64,000 nt of DNA from Comamonas testosteroni (GCF_000761245.1 NZ_AWOR01000001.1:620001-684000), one strand, 5' to 3'; positions 28,991 to 37,701 are shown, counted from the stretch's first letter. Program-made: numbers and translations. The notes: generated from the letters alone by a model not told the origin.

Positions 28991-30274
28991 ATGTCCTGTT
29001 TCGCTCGACTAGATAGTCTTCTCGCTCAGCGATCTGCTTTTTCCAGCAAAGGCTGGCGTCATCTGACGCTGGCCTTTATTGTTTTCGCAGCCACTGCCGC
29101 GCATGCCGCGTCGGTCGATGTTTATCGCGGCACGCTGGGCACCTCTGAAGTGGTGATGGAGCTGCGCAAGTCAAAGGCCGATGGCACGGGTGATGCAAAG
29201 GACGAGCGGGAGGGGCGATATTTCTATTTGCGCAATGGCGTGGATATTCCGCTCAGAGGGCCGCTCAATGCGCTGGCTGAAGCCTTGCCGCTCAATGATG
29301 GGTGGAGCCGCTCGCAGCCAGACCTGCCAATTTTTGCGAATGAGCAAGAGCGCCGCGTGAAGTGGAATGTGGCCCAGCAAGGCGATGCACTGACCGGTGA
29401 GTGGGTGGATGGCATTCATGGCAAAAAACTGCCGCTAAGCCTTAGACGTATTGCGCAATATGATCCTGAAAAGATAGCGCCGCGCGGTGTGGAGGCGGTG
29501 ACTTTGGCAATCGTTCAGGGCGCGGGCAGCGGTGTCTCGCAAGATGCGGTGATCTCTGCGCAGAGCACGCCCTATGACTATCTGAAGCTTGGTGAGCAAA
29601 AGCTGGAGCAGGGCAAGGAAGTGGTACTTGCTCCAGACCTGGCTTGGCGGCCTGTGCGGGATGCGCGCACCAAGTTCTGGTATCCGCGGCTGACTCGTCA
29701 CCCGGATGCCAAGATATTGGCTCAGACCAATGCCGTGCTGGAGCAGCGCCACTGGGGCATGAGTCTGGCTGCTTTGGGTTGCCGAAGTGCCATCTATCGT
29801 GACAACGGCCCGGAGGCGGGGACTTTGGGCTATTTCGATCACGAGAGCATTGCCGTGACCTATCTGAGCCGCGCCATGATGAGTGTGGTTGAGTCCGGCT
29901 CGACGGGCTGCGGCGGTGCGCACCCCAATAACCACTACGACCCTTTTGTGCTGGATTTGCTGCAGGGCGGCTATATGGACTTCACCCGTTTGTTCAAGGG
30001 CGCCAAATATGGCGACTACAAACTGGAACTTAGCGAGCAGATGCAGGGCTTCATCCGCAAAGCTGTGGGCAAATACTCCAAGGATGACAAGGAATGCACG
30101 GAGATTCTGCCCAGCTATATGGCGCTGATGCTCGATAAGCCGGACAAGATGAGTTTTGTGATTTCCGGCATCGGCCACGCCATGGGGGTGTGCCTGGGCA
30201 GCGGCGTCAGCGTTCCGTTCAAGATGCTCAAGCCCTATATCAAGCCGCAAGCAGAGCGCTATTTCCAGCGCTGA
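28991..30274 (+). CDS. Exported protein with a DUF3298-like C-terminal region
   Basis: The 427-aa product has a signal peptide (WRHLTLAFIVFAATAAHA, cleavage near residue 39-40). The middle part is unrecognised (YRGTLGTSEVVMELRKS..GRYFYLRNGVD). The C-terminal half contains GGAHPNNHYDPFVLDLLQGG followed by MDFTRLFK, which resembles the GGAHPN..D..tG..l.l.dLF pattern of DUF3298 domains found in RsiV and lipoproteins; that link is from memory. A periplasmic location is likely and the function unknown. It sits between hom and thrC, which are usually adjacent, and its base composition looks slightly less GC-rich than its neighbours, so it may be a later insertion. Confidence 0.75.
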   Translation: MSCFARLDSLLAQRSAFSSKGWRHLTLAFIVFAATAAHAASVDVYRGTLGTSEVVMELRKSKADGTGDAKDEREGRYFYLRNGVDIPLRGPLNALAEALPLNDGWSRSQPDLPIFANEQERRVKWNVAQQGDALTGEWVDGIHGKKLPLSLRRIAQYDPEKIAPRGVEAVTLAIVQGAGSGVSQDAVISAQSTPYDYLKLGEQKLEQGKEVVLAPDLAWRPVRDARTKFWYPRLTRHPDAKILAQTNAVLEQRHWGMSLAALGCRSAIYRDNGPEAGTLGYFDHESIAVTYLSRAMMSVVESGSTGCGGAHPNNHYDPFVLDLLQGGYMDFTRLFKGAKYGDYKLELSEQMQGFIRKAVGKYSKDDKECTEILPSYMALMLDKPDKMSFVISGIGHAMGVCLGSGVSVPFKMLKPYIKPQAERYFQR

Positions 30275-30431
30275 GGCAATCACCCAAGGCACAGCAGCGA
30301 TACCGCGTTGGCCGGTCTCTTCAATGGCGCATGGTGGAGGTGGAGCTGCTGGCTGATAATGGAGAGCTTGGCAGCATGACTTTTGCCCGTTTGGCTGCCC
30401 GTTCCGAATTTTAGTTTTTGGCGAGTTTGAG

Positions 30432-31856
30432 ATGTTGTATCTGTCCACCCGCGGCCATGCTGACCGCAAGCGTTTTTGCGATATTTTGCTGGCCGGTCTG
30501 GCTCCCGATGGTGGCCTGTATCTGCCCGTCGAGTACCCCCAGATTGACGACGCCAAGCTGAGCCAGCTGCGCGAGACGCTGGCCGCCAAGGGCTATGCAG
30601 CGCTGGCCTTCGAGATTCTGTCGCTCTACATCGACGACATTCCCGCCGACGACCTGCGCGCCCTGTGTGCGAAGACCTATACCAAGGAAGTCTTTGGCAG
30701 CGACGCCATCGTGCCCGTGCGCCAGCTGGACGGCGTGCTGCACATCGAAGCCCTGTCCAACGGCCCCACGCTGGCCTTCAAGGACATGGCCATGCAGCTG
30801 CTGGGCAATCTGTTCGAGTACGAACTGGCCCGCCGCAACGAGGAGCTCAATATTCTGGGCGCCACCAGCGGGGACACCGGCAGCGCGGCCGAGTACGCCA
30901 TGCGCGGCAAAAAGGGCGTGCGCGTCTTCATGACCAGCCCTCATGGCCGCATGAGTCCTTTCCAGCAGGCGCAGATGTTCAGCCTGCAGGACGAGAACAT
31001 CCACAACATCGCCATCGAAGGCGTGTTCGACGACTGCCAGGACATCGTCAAGGCCGTCTCCAACGACCACGCCTTCAAGGCCCAGTACAAGATTGGTACT
31101 GTCAACTCCATCAACTGGGCACGTCTGCTGGCCCAGGTGGTCTACTACTTTGCCGGCTATCTGCAAGCCACCAGCTCCAATGACCAGAAGGTGAGCTTCA
31201 CCGTGCCTTCCGGCAACTTCGGCAATATCTGCGCCGGGCATGTGGCGCGCCAGATGGGTCTGCCCATTGCCAAGCTGGTGGTGGCCACCAACGAAAACGA
31301 TGTGCTGGACGAGTTCTTCCGCACCGGCGTCTACCAGGTGCGAGGCTCGGCCAATACCTACGAGACATCGAGCCCCTCGATGGACATCTCCAAGGCCAGC
31401 AATTTCGAGCGCTTTGTGTTCGACCTGGTGGGGCGCGACGGCGTGCGCACCAAGCAATTGTTCGCTGAAGGCGTGGCCAAGGCGGGCAAGTTCGATCTGA
31501 GCACAGATCCCGCCTTCAAGGATGCGGCCGGCAAGTACGGTTTTGTGAGCGGCAAGAGCACCCACGCCGACCGACTGGCCACCATCAAGGACACCTTCGA
31601 GCGCTTTGATCAGATGATCGACACCCATACCGCCGACGGTGTGAAGGTGGCGCGCGAGCATCTGGGCGCCGAGCCCATGCTGGTGCTGGAAACCGCTTTG
31701 CCCATCAAGTTTGCCGCGACGATCGAAGAAGCGCTGGGCCGCCAGCCCGACCGACCCGCCAAGTTCAACGGCATCGAAGACCTGCCCAAGCGCGTGGTCG
31801 TCATGGCCTCCGACGTGGACAAGGTCAAGGCCTTTATCGCCGAAAACTGCAGATAA
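30432..31856 (+). CDS. thrC: Threonine synthase
   Basis: ThrC converts O-phosphohomoserine to threonine with PLP. MLYLSTRGHADRKRFCDILL is close to the family start; the PLP Lys is in GPTLAFKDMAMQ and the phosphate site in GATSGDTGSAAEYA. The 474-aa length matches the longer proteobacterial class. No thrB is seen in the window, so phosphohomoserine must come from a homoserine kinase elsewhere. A strong terminator follows. Confidence 0.97.
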   Translation: MLYLSTRGHADRKRFCDILLAGLAPDGGLYLPVEYPQIDDAKLSQLRETLAAKGYAALAFEILSLYIDDIPADDLRALCAKTYTKEVFGSDAIVPVRQLDGVLHIEALSNGPTLAFKDMAMQLLGNLFEYELARRNEELNILGATSGDTGSAAEYAMRGKKGVRVFMTSPHGRMSPFQQAQMFSLQDENIHNIAIEGVFDDCQDIVKAVSNDHAFKAQYKIGTVNSINWARLLAQVVYYFAGYLQATSSNDQKVSFTVPSGNFGNICAGHVARQMGLPIAKLVVATNENDVLDEFFRTGVYQVRGSANTYETSSPSMDISKASNFERFVFDLVGRDGVRTKQLFAEGVAKAGKFDLSTDPAFKDAAGKYGFVSGKSTHADRLATIKDTFERFDQMIDTHTADGVKVAREHLGAEPMLVLETALPIKFAATIEEALGRQPDRPAKFNGIEDLPKRVVVMASDVDKVKAFIAENCR

Positions 31857-31877
31857 AGTCCTGCGGCGCTAAGCTTG

Positions 31878-31916
31878 AAAAGCACCTGTAGCTTGACGAC
31901 AGGTGCTTTTTTTCTT
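31878..31916 (+). terminator. Terminator of thrC
   Basis: AAAAGCACCTGT and ACAGGTGCTTTT are perfect 12-bp arms with a 9-nt loop and seven T, about 20 nt past the stop. Confidence 0.92.
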
Positions 31917-31929
31917 TGAATAAAATTGG

Positions 31930-31972
31930 TGTTCTACGCTTTCCCGTAGAGCATCGGTAGCTATCAAAAACA
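31930..31972. repeat. Family A repeat, copy 4 (upstream of mobB)
   Basis: It contains GGTAGCTATCAAAAA, the reverse complement of the TTTTTGATAGCTRCC seen at the alaA-hom copy. A local TCTACG..CGTAGA hairpin stands in place of the usual second arm. It is a degenerate member ending 14 nt before mobB. Confidence 0.5.
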
Positions 31973-31985
31973 TATTGAAATCAAG

Positions 31986-32528
31986 ATGAAGGTCATAGGC
32001 TTTGCCGGATATTCGGGCGCGGGCAAGACCGGCCTGGTCGAGGCGCTGGTGATGCTGATGAAGCAGCGCGGGCTCAGGGTCTCGGTCATCAAGCATGCCC
32101 ACCATGACTTTGATGTGGACCAAGAGGGCAAGGACAGCTGGCGTCACCGCAAGGCTGGTGCTTATGAAGTGCTGCTCGCGTCCGATAGGCGCCTGGCATT
32201 GATGCGCGAATATGAGCAGCCTGCTCAGCTGGGCGTGCACCATATGCTGGCGCAACTGGACCCGTGCGTGGACTGGGTGCTGGTTGAAGGCTTCAAGCAT
32301 GGCGAGCTGCCCAAGATAGAGGTCTGGCGGCGGCAGCAGGACAGGCTGGACAAGGGCAAGAGCCTGGAGCCTCTGTTTGCGCATGACCCTCGGGTGCTGG
32401 CCGTGGCCACCGACGCTGTCCATGACCTGCCGCAAACGCCGATCCAGCCCGTGCTGGATCTGAACCAGCCGCAGCTTGTGCTGCAATGGCTGCTGGCTCA
32501 TTCGGATTCTCTGCAATACAAGAACTAA
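31986..32528 (+). CDS. mobB: Molybdopterin-guanine dinucleotide biosynthesis adaptor MobB
   Basis: MobB is a P-loop GTP-binding adaptor that helps MobA attach GMP to molybdopterin. Walker A is GYSGAGKTGLVEAL at residues 8-21, followed by VSVIKHAHHDFDVDQEGKDS and WVLVEGFKHGELPKIEV, both typical. The length of 180 aa is normal. It begins the mobB-moeA-moaD run, with moeA starting 14 nt after its stop. Confidence 0.95.
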   Translation: MKVIGFAGYSGAGKTGLVEALVMLMKQRGLRVSVIKHAHHDFDVDQEGKDSWRHRKAGAYEVLLASDRRLALMREYEQPAQLGVHHMLAQLDPCVDWVLVEGFKHGELPKIEVWRRQQDRLDKGKSLEPLFAHDPRVLAVATDAVHDLPQTPIQPVLDLNQPQLVLQWLLAHSDSLQYKN

Positions 32529-32542
32529 GGAAAGACACAGCA

Positions 32543-33799
32543 ATGCAAGCACCACAGACGCCTCGCAAGCCGCTCAAGCCTCTGGATGAAGCCCTGCAGG
32601 AGCTGCTGGCCCATGCCCAGCCCCAGGCTGGCGCACAGATGGTGGACACCTTTGATGCCGATGGCCGCGTGCTGCTGCAGGCCGCCGTCTCGCCGCTGCA
32701 GGTGCCGCCTCAGGACAACTCGGCCATGGACGGCTATGCCGTGCGCGCCACCGAATGCGCCGGCGGTACGGCGGTGCTGCCGGTGTCGCAGCGCATCCCT
32801 GCCGGCACCTCGCCCGAGGCGCTGGCCGCAGGCTCCGTCGCCCGCATCTTCACGGGCGCGCCCGTGCCGGCCGGGGCCGATGCCATCGTCATGCAGGAGG
32901 ACTGCGAATTGCTCGAGGACGGCTGCGTGCGCATCAAGGCCCAGCCCCGTGCCGGACAGTGGATTCGCCGCGCGGGCGAAGATATCAGGCAGGGCGCGAC
33001 CGTGATCGAGGCCGGCACCCGTCTCACGCCGGCCCATCTGGGCCTGGCTGCCAGCATGGGCTTTGCCAGCCTGCAGGTCGCACGCAAGCCGCGTGTGGCC
33101 TTGTTCTCCACTGGCGATGAACTGGTCATGCCCGGTACCGTGGCACCGCAGGACATGCCGGCGGGCAGCATCTACAACAGCAACCGATTCTTCCTGCGTG
33201 CATTGCTGTTGCGCATGGGCTGCGAGGTCACGGATCTGGGCATAGTGCCCGACGACCGCGAGGCCACGATTGCCGCGCTGGCCGATGCCGCCATGGACCA
33301 CGATGTGATCGTCACCAGCGGCGGCGTCTCCGTGGGCGAGGAAGACCACATCAAGCCTGCGGTGCAGGAGTTGGGGCAGCTGGATCTCTGGCAGATCAAC
33401 ATCAAGCCCGGCAAGCCTTTTGCGTATGGCCGCGTCAATCGCGAGTCCGGCACGGGCTTTGCGCACTTCGTCGGCCTGCCGGGCAATCCGGTCTCCAGCT
33501 TTGTCACCTTCCAGGTGCTGGTGCGACCCTTTTTGCTGCGTCTGCAAGGCGTGCAGCATGTGCTGCCGCGTGCCATCGAAGCGCGCGCCGATTTCGAGTG
33601 GCCAAAGGGCGACAAGCGCAGAGAGTTTCTGCGAGTGCGCTACAACGAGCGTGGCGGGCTGGAGTTGTTCAGAAACCAGAGCTCGGGCGTGCTGACTTCC
33701 ACGGCCTGGGGCGACGGCGTGGTGGACAACCCAGCCGGTACCACGATTGCCATGGGCGACAGCGTGCGCTTTATCCCGTTTGCCGAACTCATGGCCTGA
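32543..33799 (+). CDS. moeA: Molybdopterin molybdenumtransferase MoeA
   Basis: MoeA inserts molybdate into adenylylated molybdopterin. The signatures DNSAMDGYAVRA, FTGAPVPAGADAIVMQED, FSTGDELVMPG, TSGGVSVGEEDH and GLPGNPVSSFVTF are intact over 418 aa. The ATG MQAPQTPRKP follows AAGGAAAGA; a longer frame overlapping mobB is unlikely. Its TGA nearly overlaps the ATGs before moaD, consistent with one transcript. Confidence 0.97.
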   Translation: MQAPQTPRKPLKPLDEALQELLAHAQPQAGAQMVDTFDADGRVLLQAAVSPLQVPPQDNSAMDGYAVRATECAGGTAVLPVSQRIPAGTSPEALAAGSVARIFTGAPVPAGADAIVMQEDCELLEDGCVRIKAQPRAGQWIRRAGEDIRQGATVIEAGTRLTPAHLGLAASMGFASLQVARKPRVALFSTGDELVMPGTVAPQDMPAGSIYNSNRFFLRALLLRMGCEVTDLGIVPDDREATIAALADAAMDHDVIVTSGGVSVGEEDHIKPAVQELGQLDLWQINIKPGKPFAYGRVNRESGTGFAHFVGLPGNPVSSFVTFQVLVRPFLLRLQGVQHVLPRAIEARADFEWPKGDKRREFLRVRYNERGGLELFRNQSSGVLTSTAWGDGVVDNPAGTTIAMGDSVRFIPFAELMA

Positions 33800-33810
33800 T
33801 GGAGTTGGAG

Positions 33811-34065
33811 ATGAAGACCGTTACGATTCGATATTTCGCCTCTATCCGGGAAGCCTTGGGTACGGGCAGCGAAAGCCTGCAGACCCCGGCTGCCACCGTG
33901 GGAGCATTGCGCGAGCAATTGATGAGCCGCGGCGATGCGGCTGCCCAGGTGCTGGCTGCCGGCAAGGCCGTGCGCATGGCGTTGAACCAGGATATCTGTG
34001 ATGCCGATGCCATGCTCAGCAATGGCGACGAAGTGGCGTTCTTCCCGCCTGTGACGGGCGGCTGA
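33811..34065 (+). CDS. moaD: Molybdopterin synthase small subunit MoaD
   Basis: MoaD is the ubiquitin-like sulfur carrier whose C-terminal Gly-Gly is thiocarboxylated and feeds sulfur to MoaE. The 84-aa product ends VAFFPPVTGG, with the required GG terminus. The ATG used follows GGAGTTGGAG; a second ATG 12 nt upstream overlaps the moeA stop (TGATG) and is also possible. Its partner moaE is about 4.3 kb downstream rather than adjacent. Confidence 0.96.
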   Translation: MKTVTIRYFASIREALGTGSESLQTPAATVGALREQLMSRGDAAAQVLAAGKAVRMALNQDICDADAMLSNGDEVAFFPPVTGG

Positions 34066-34191
34066 TGAGCCCTTGAGCGCATGGCGGCGGCTCCAGGAGC
34101 TTTGCCGCTTGTTGCCTCACACACCGCTGCTGTACTGTTCCCGCAATGGTTGCGGGGTCAGGCCCTGAGTCATATACCCATCTCTAATGCC

Positions 34192-34545
34192 ATGAGCGAA
34201 ACCGCCGATTTGACCACTCCCGAAGTCAACCCCGAGATCAGTGCTCGCACCCGCAAGGCTTTGGCCCAGGCGCGCGAGCGCGGAGTCAAGCTGGGCACCG
34301 CCGGTGCGGCCAATATCCGCGCCACAGTGGAAAAACGCAAATCGGCGGCCGATGCCTTTGCCAGGCAGCACGAAGCGCTGTTCGCCGAATTGCAGCAGCA
34401 AGGTCTGACCCACCGCGCCATGGCGGCCGAACTCAATGCGCGGGGCATTGCGGCCGCCAAGGGCGGTGAGTGGACCCATGGCCAGGTGCAGCGCATTCTG
34501 AACCGCTATGCGGACTGGAAGGCTGCCGAGCCGATCCAGGCCTGA
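34192..34545 (+). CDS. Serine-recombinase C-terminal-like DNA-binding protein (no catalytic domain)
   Basis: The 117-aa product resembles only the tail of a large resolvase/invertase: SARTRKALAQARERGVKLG corresponds to the end of the catalytic-domain long helix, and HRAMAAELNARGIAAAKGGEW plus GQVQRILNRY matches the recombinase helix-turn-helix pattern. The catalytic N-terminal domain with the active Ser and Arg residues is absent, and the upstream 126 nt do not encode it. It may be a domesticated DNA-binding protein or a remnant. It follows moaD directly and ends at a strong terminator. Confidence 0.72.
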   Translation: MSETADLTTPEVNPEISARTRKALAQARERGVKLGTAGAANIRATVEKRKSAADAFARQHEALFAELQQQGLTHRAMAAELNARGIAAAKGGEWTHGQVQRILNRYADWKAAEPIQA

Positions 34546-34561
34546 GGCCGTCATGCCGACC

Positions 34562-34597
34562 AAAAAAGCCGTGCTGCGTCAGCTGCACGGCTTTTTT
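34562..34597. terminator. Bidirectional terminator between the recombinase-tail gene and the MFS gene
   Basis: AAAAAAGCCGTGC and GCACGGCTTTTTT are perfect 13-bp arms with a 10-nt spacer, so it works on both strands. Confidence 0.92.
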
Positions 34598-34654
34598 GAT
34601 GACGGTCGGGGGAGAATGAGTCAGGCAATGTAGAGCAAAGCCACAGCACACAGC

Positions 34655-35848
34655 TTATGTGCCATGCCGGGTGACCGCTTTCTGCCTTGTAGCAGCCAGT
34701 GCTAGCAAGCCCAGCACAATCAGCATCAGACCATAGCCATAGGTGGTGGGCACCAGCCCCAGGCTCTGGGTCAGCAGGCCTGCCGCAATGGCAGGCAGGC
34801 TGAAGGCCAGATAGCTCAGCACATAGATGGTGGACAGCAGGCCGCCGCGTTCATGCGGCTCGGCCAGTGGCAGCACGCTGCGCAGCGCCCCTTGAAAGCC
34901 CACGCCAAAGCCTGCACCGGCAATGATGGAGGCAGCCACCATCAGCGTCAGGCTGTGGCTGGCCACGCCCAGCAGCAGAATCACAATGCCCAGCGGCAGA
35001 ACCGAACCACCAAAGCGCAGCATGCGCTGGGCCGTCCAGCGGCGAAGCAGCCAGATGGCCGCTGCGGCGCTCAGAGTGTTGATGCACACTGCCAGGCCTG
35101 CCATCTGGGTGGAGCCGGTGATCACGCGCAGCAGGGTGGGGCCTAGCGACAGATAAAAGCCCGCCAGCGCCCAGGCGGCAATATCCAGCGGTGCCATGCG
35201 CAGGAACGCCGGGCGGATATGCGAGGGAAGGCGAATGCGAGGGCGCATGGAGGCCACAGCCCCGCTGCGGCGGCTGACGGTTTCAGGCATCACTGCAATG
35301 GCCCAGGCCGATGCCGCAAATACCAGCAGGAGCCACCAGTAGATCTGGTGCAGCCCGTCGTGACCGTGGCTGGCCAGCTGGTTGGCGCCGAACACGCCGG
35401 CTGCCATACCCAGCATGGGAGACAGTGTATTGATCAGCGCACCGCGTTCGCGGTCCAGATCGAGCAGGGTCGCGCCCAGGGCTGCGCTGGCCATGCCGGT
35501 GGCAAAGCCCTGCACCACGCGCGACCAGAGCAGGGCTTGCGCATCCTGTGCATGGGCGAACATCAGCATGGAGATTGCCTCCAGTCCCAGGGCGGCAAGA
35601 ATGACGGGGCGCCGGCCCAGGTAATCGGACAGTGCGCCCATGGTGAGCAGGGCGACCAGCAGGCTGAAGGCATAGACCGCGAAGATCAGGGTCAGCATGC
35701 CCGACGAAAAGCCCCAGGCCTGCTGGTAGAGCCGATACAAGGGCGTGGGAGCGCTGGATGCAGCGAGAAAGCTGGCCAGTGTCAGTGCGACAGCGGCCAT
35801 ATTGCGGGTGGTGGACGCCGCAGTCAGGGATATAGAGGATGTGGGCAT
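34655..35848 (-). CDS. MFS efflux transporter
   Basis: The 397-aa product has about 12 hydrophobic segments and the MFS motif A in the loop after the second helix (GALSDYLGRRPV). WSRVVQGFATGMASAALGA resembles motif C-type drug-efflux helices. The substrate is unknown. It is divergent from a TetR-family gene across an 89-nt gap with a perfect palindrome, the classic arrangement of a ligand-induced efflux pump. Efflux is therefore inferred from context and family, not shown. Confidence 0.88.
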   Translation of the reverse strand: MPTSSISLTAASTTRNMAAVALTLASFLAASSAPTPLYRLYQQAWGFSSGMLTLIFAVYAFSLLVALLTMGALSDYLGRRPVILAALGLEAISMLMFAHAQDAQALLWSRVVQGFATGMASAALGATLLDLDRERGALINTLSPMLGMAAGVFGANQLASHGHDGLHQIYWWLLLVFAASAWAIAVMPETVSRRSGAVASMRPRIRLPSHIRPAFLRMAPLDIAAWALAGFYLSLGPTLLRVITGSTQMAGLAVCINTLSAAAAIWLLRRWTAQRMLRFGGSVLPLGIVILLLGVASHSLTLMVAASIIAGAGFGVGFQGALRSVLPLAEPHERGGLLSTIYVLSYLAFSLPAIAAGLLTQSLGLVPTTYGYGLMLIVLGLLALAATRQKAVTRHGT

Positions 35849-35900
35849 GGGAAATCAGGCTCCGCTACCATAAAAGCAAAATTTTTGCGTTTGCGTATTC

Positions 35901-35923
35901 TGCGTTAATTCGCCATTAACGCA
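35901..35923. promoter_or_regulatory. Palindromic TetR-type operator
   Basis: TGCGTTAAT-tcgcc-ATTAACGCA: perfect 9-bp arms with a 5-nt spacer, centred between the divergent MFS and TetR genes and 15 nt before the TetR ATG. TTTGCGTTTGCGTATTC beside it repeats the half-site TGCGT. Binding by the adjacent regulator is inference. Confidence 0.75.
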
Positions 35924-35937
35924 AATATTTAGCTTTA

Positions 35938-36510
35938 ATGACCATGATTGCAAAAGACCCAGTCCAATCCCGGCCGGGCGGGCGCAGCTCCCGTGTACAG
36001 GCCAGCGTGCATCAGGCGGTGAGGAAACTGCTGGAGCGCATGCCGCGCGAGGAGCTGACCTTCCCGCTGATCGCCACCGAAGCCGGAGTGACGCCTTCCA
36101 CGCTGTACCGCCGCTGGGGCGATCTGCCGCAGTTGCTGGCCGATGTGGCGCTGGAGCGCATCCGCCCCATCGCCGAGCCTGCGGACACGGGCAGCCTGCA
36201 TGGCGACCTGCAGGCCTGGACCGAGCAATACATCGAGGAAATGGGCTCGCCTCTGGGTCGCACCTTGCTGCGCGATACCTTGGTGGCGACCCAGGAGGAC
36301 CAGGTGACTTGCGCCTGCGTGGACATCATCCGCGACCAGCTTGGCATTGTGCTGAGCCGGGCCCGGGCGCGTGGCGAGTCGGGGCCCGATGTGGACACCA
36401 TGCTGGACCAGTTGGTGGCACCCATCGTCTATCGCATTCTTTACGGTCTGCAGCCCGATGTGGCGTTCGGGCGCAAGCTGGTCGAGCAACTGAAACCTGC
36501 ACAGCCCTGA
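35938..36510 (+). CDS. TetR-family transcriptional repressor
   Basis: The 190-aa product has an N-terminal helix-turn-helix at about residues 20-66 (LTFPLIATEAGVTPSTLYRRWGD) and a TetR C-terminal ligand/dimerisation domain (RTLLRDTLVATQED..LDQLVAPIVYRILYG). It most likely represses itself and the divergent MFS gene through the palindrome just upstream. The ligand is unknown. A second in-frame ATG two codons downstream is also possible. Confidence 0.9.
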   Translation: MTMIAKDPVQSRPGGRSSRVQASVHQAVRKLLERMPREELTFPLIATEAGVTPSTLYRRWGDLPQLLADVALERIRPIAEPADTGSLHGDLQAWTEQYIEEMGSPLGRTLLRDTLVATQEDQVTCACVDIIRDQLGIVLSRARARGESGPDVDTMLDQLVAPIVYRILYGLQPDVAFGRKLVEQLKPAQP

Positions 36511-36681
36511 GGCTCTTGCTCTAGAATCGCGGCTCACAGGTGCAAAGGGGCGCCTGCCCGCACAAGAGGCTCTCACCCTTGCTTTAGGCAGCGTGTTCAC
36601 GCTCGATTTCGATGTTCTGTCAGACCATGGTTGTTCTAGGGGCCCAGCGCGGGAGGCTCCGATGCAACCTGGAGCACTGTC

Positions 36682-37617
36682 ATGACTTCATCTCTTCATC
36701 CCCAGGCGCGGCGCGCGCTGACGCGGGACTACAAACAGGCTTTTCCTGCCATGGGCATCTACGCGGTGCGCTGCGATGCCGCTGACCTGTTGCGCCTGGG
36801 GGCCAGCCGCAATGTGGACGCAACGCTCAACCGTCTGCGGTTCGAGCTGAGCAATGGCTCCCGGCGCGATGCGGCACTAGCCCAGGCCTGGGCGTGCCAT
36901 GGCGCGCAGGCATTTCGTTTTGAGGTGCTGGACCGCGTCAAGGAGCGCGTCGATCCCTTGTTCGACTATGACGCCGAACTTCAGGCCCTGTTGTCCCTGT
37001 GGCAGCAAGAGCTGCAAGGGGGGGCAGCCATGAGCAGCGAGGCCGTGAATGCCATGAGCTCAGGCCAAGCGCTGCCCGATGGTGCTGCAGCCATTGGTCA
37101 CTCGGATCCGGTCATGGAGGCAGGTTCTGTTGCTGAATTCATTTCGCCGCAGACGCTGGTCAACGAGATCAAGGTGCGTGCCCGTGTGCGCTTGAGTCGT
37201 GCGCGGCGCGAGGGGGCTGCCGGCTCGGCCTCATTGCGCGACCACTTGCATCAGTCGGCGCGCGAGGTCGGCTTTGCCGGCTGGGAGCAGGCGCGTCTGG
37301 TGCTGGGAGCGCTGGCGGCTCCGGGTGATGACATGGGCAGCTTCTGGCATGTGCCGCGTAGCGGCATTCTTTTGCACATCTGGTTCAGCGAGTACGCGCA
37401 GGCGCGCAGCGTGCTCGCACAGCAGGCGGATGGCTTTTTGCTGCCTTATCGGCGCCAGTGCTTCATCGTGCAAGCGCCGTTCATCGAGGCTTTGGGCTTG
37501 AACCCGGCCGACCCGGCCTGGGCCGCCATAGGGCAAGATCTGGTCGCTGCCTATGGAACGCCTGCCTGGCTGGCTTTGGCCTGGCAGCGTCTGCATGCGC
37601 CTGCTGGAGCCTTCTGA
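36682..37617 (+). CDS. Degenerate GIY-YIG-like protein with an unknown C-terminal domain
   Basis: Residues 20-90 follow the GIY-YIG layout: FPAMGIYAVRC, then LLRLGASRNVDATLNRLRFEL, then QAWACHGAQAFRFEVLD. The first Tyr (GIY) is present but the second motif reads RLG instead of YIG/YVG, so nuclease activity is doubtful. The C-terminal half (about 155-311: GFAGWEQARLVLGAL, SFWHVPRSGILLHIWFSEY, LLPYRRQCFIVQ, LGLNPADPAWAAIG) is a conserved-looking domain that I cannot name. It lies in the moaD-moaE accessory block. Function unknown. Confidence 0.65.
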   Translation: MTSSLHPQARRALTRDYKQAFPAMGIYAVRCDAADLLRLGASRNVDATLNRLRFELSNGSRRDAALAQAWACHGAQAFRFEVLDRVKERVDPLFDYDAELQALLSLWQQELQGGAAMSSEAVNAMSSGQALPDGAAAIGHSDPVMEAGSVAEFISPQTLVNEIKVRARVRLSRARREGAAGSASLRDHLHQSAREVGFAGWEQARLVLGALAAPGDDMGSFWHVPRSGILLHIWFSEYAQARSVLAQQADGFLLPYRRQCFIVQAPFIEALGLNPADPAWAAIGQDLVAAYGTPAWLALAWQRLHAPAGAF

Positions 37618-37701
37618 TCTGCTTCGGCGTGGAGGAAGCTCCTGAAGCTGGAGCGAAAAATGCCTGTCTGAAAGCGCTGAAAACCGGCTCCGTCCGGGCT
37701 T

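Noticed and set aside
30190..30414. A 74-codon frame between the exported protein gene and thrC
   Set aside because: It mostly overlaps the end of the exported protein gene in another frame and has no start signal.
36511..36681. Possible structured leader before the GIY-YIG-like gene
   Set aside because: A few short stems (AGCGTG-ttc-CACGCT type) exist, but none is strong and no known RNA class fits.
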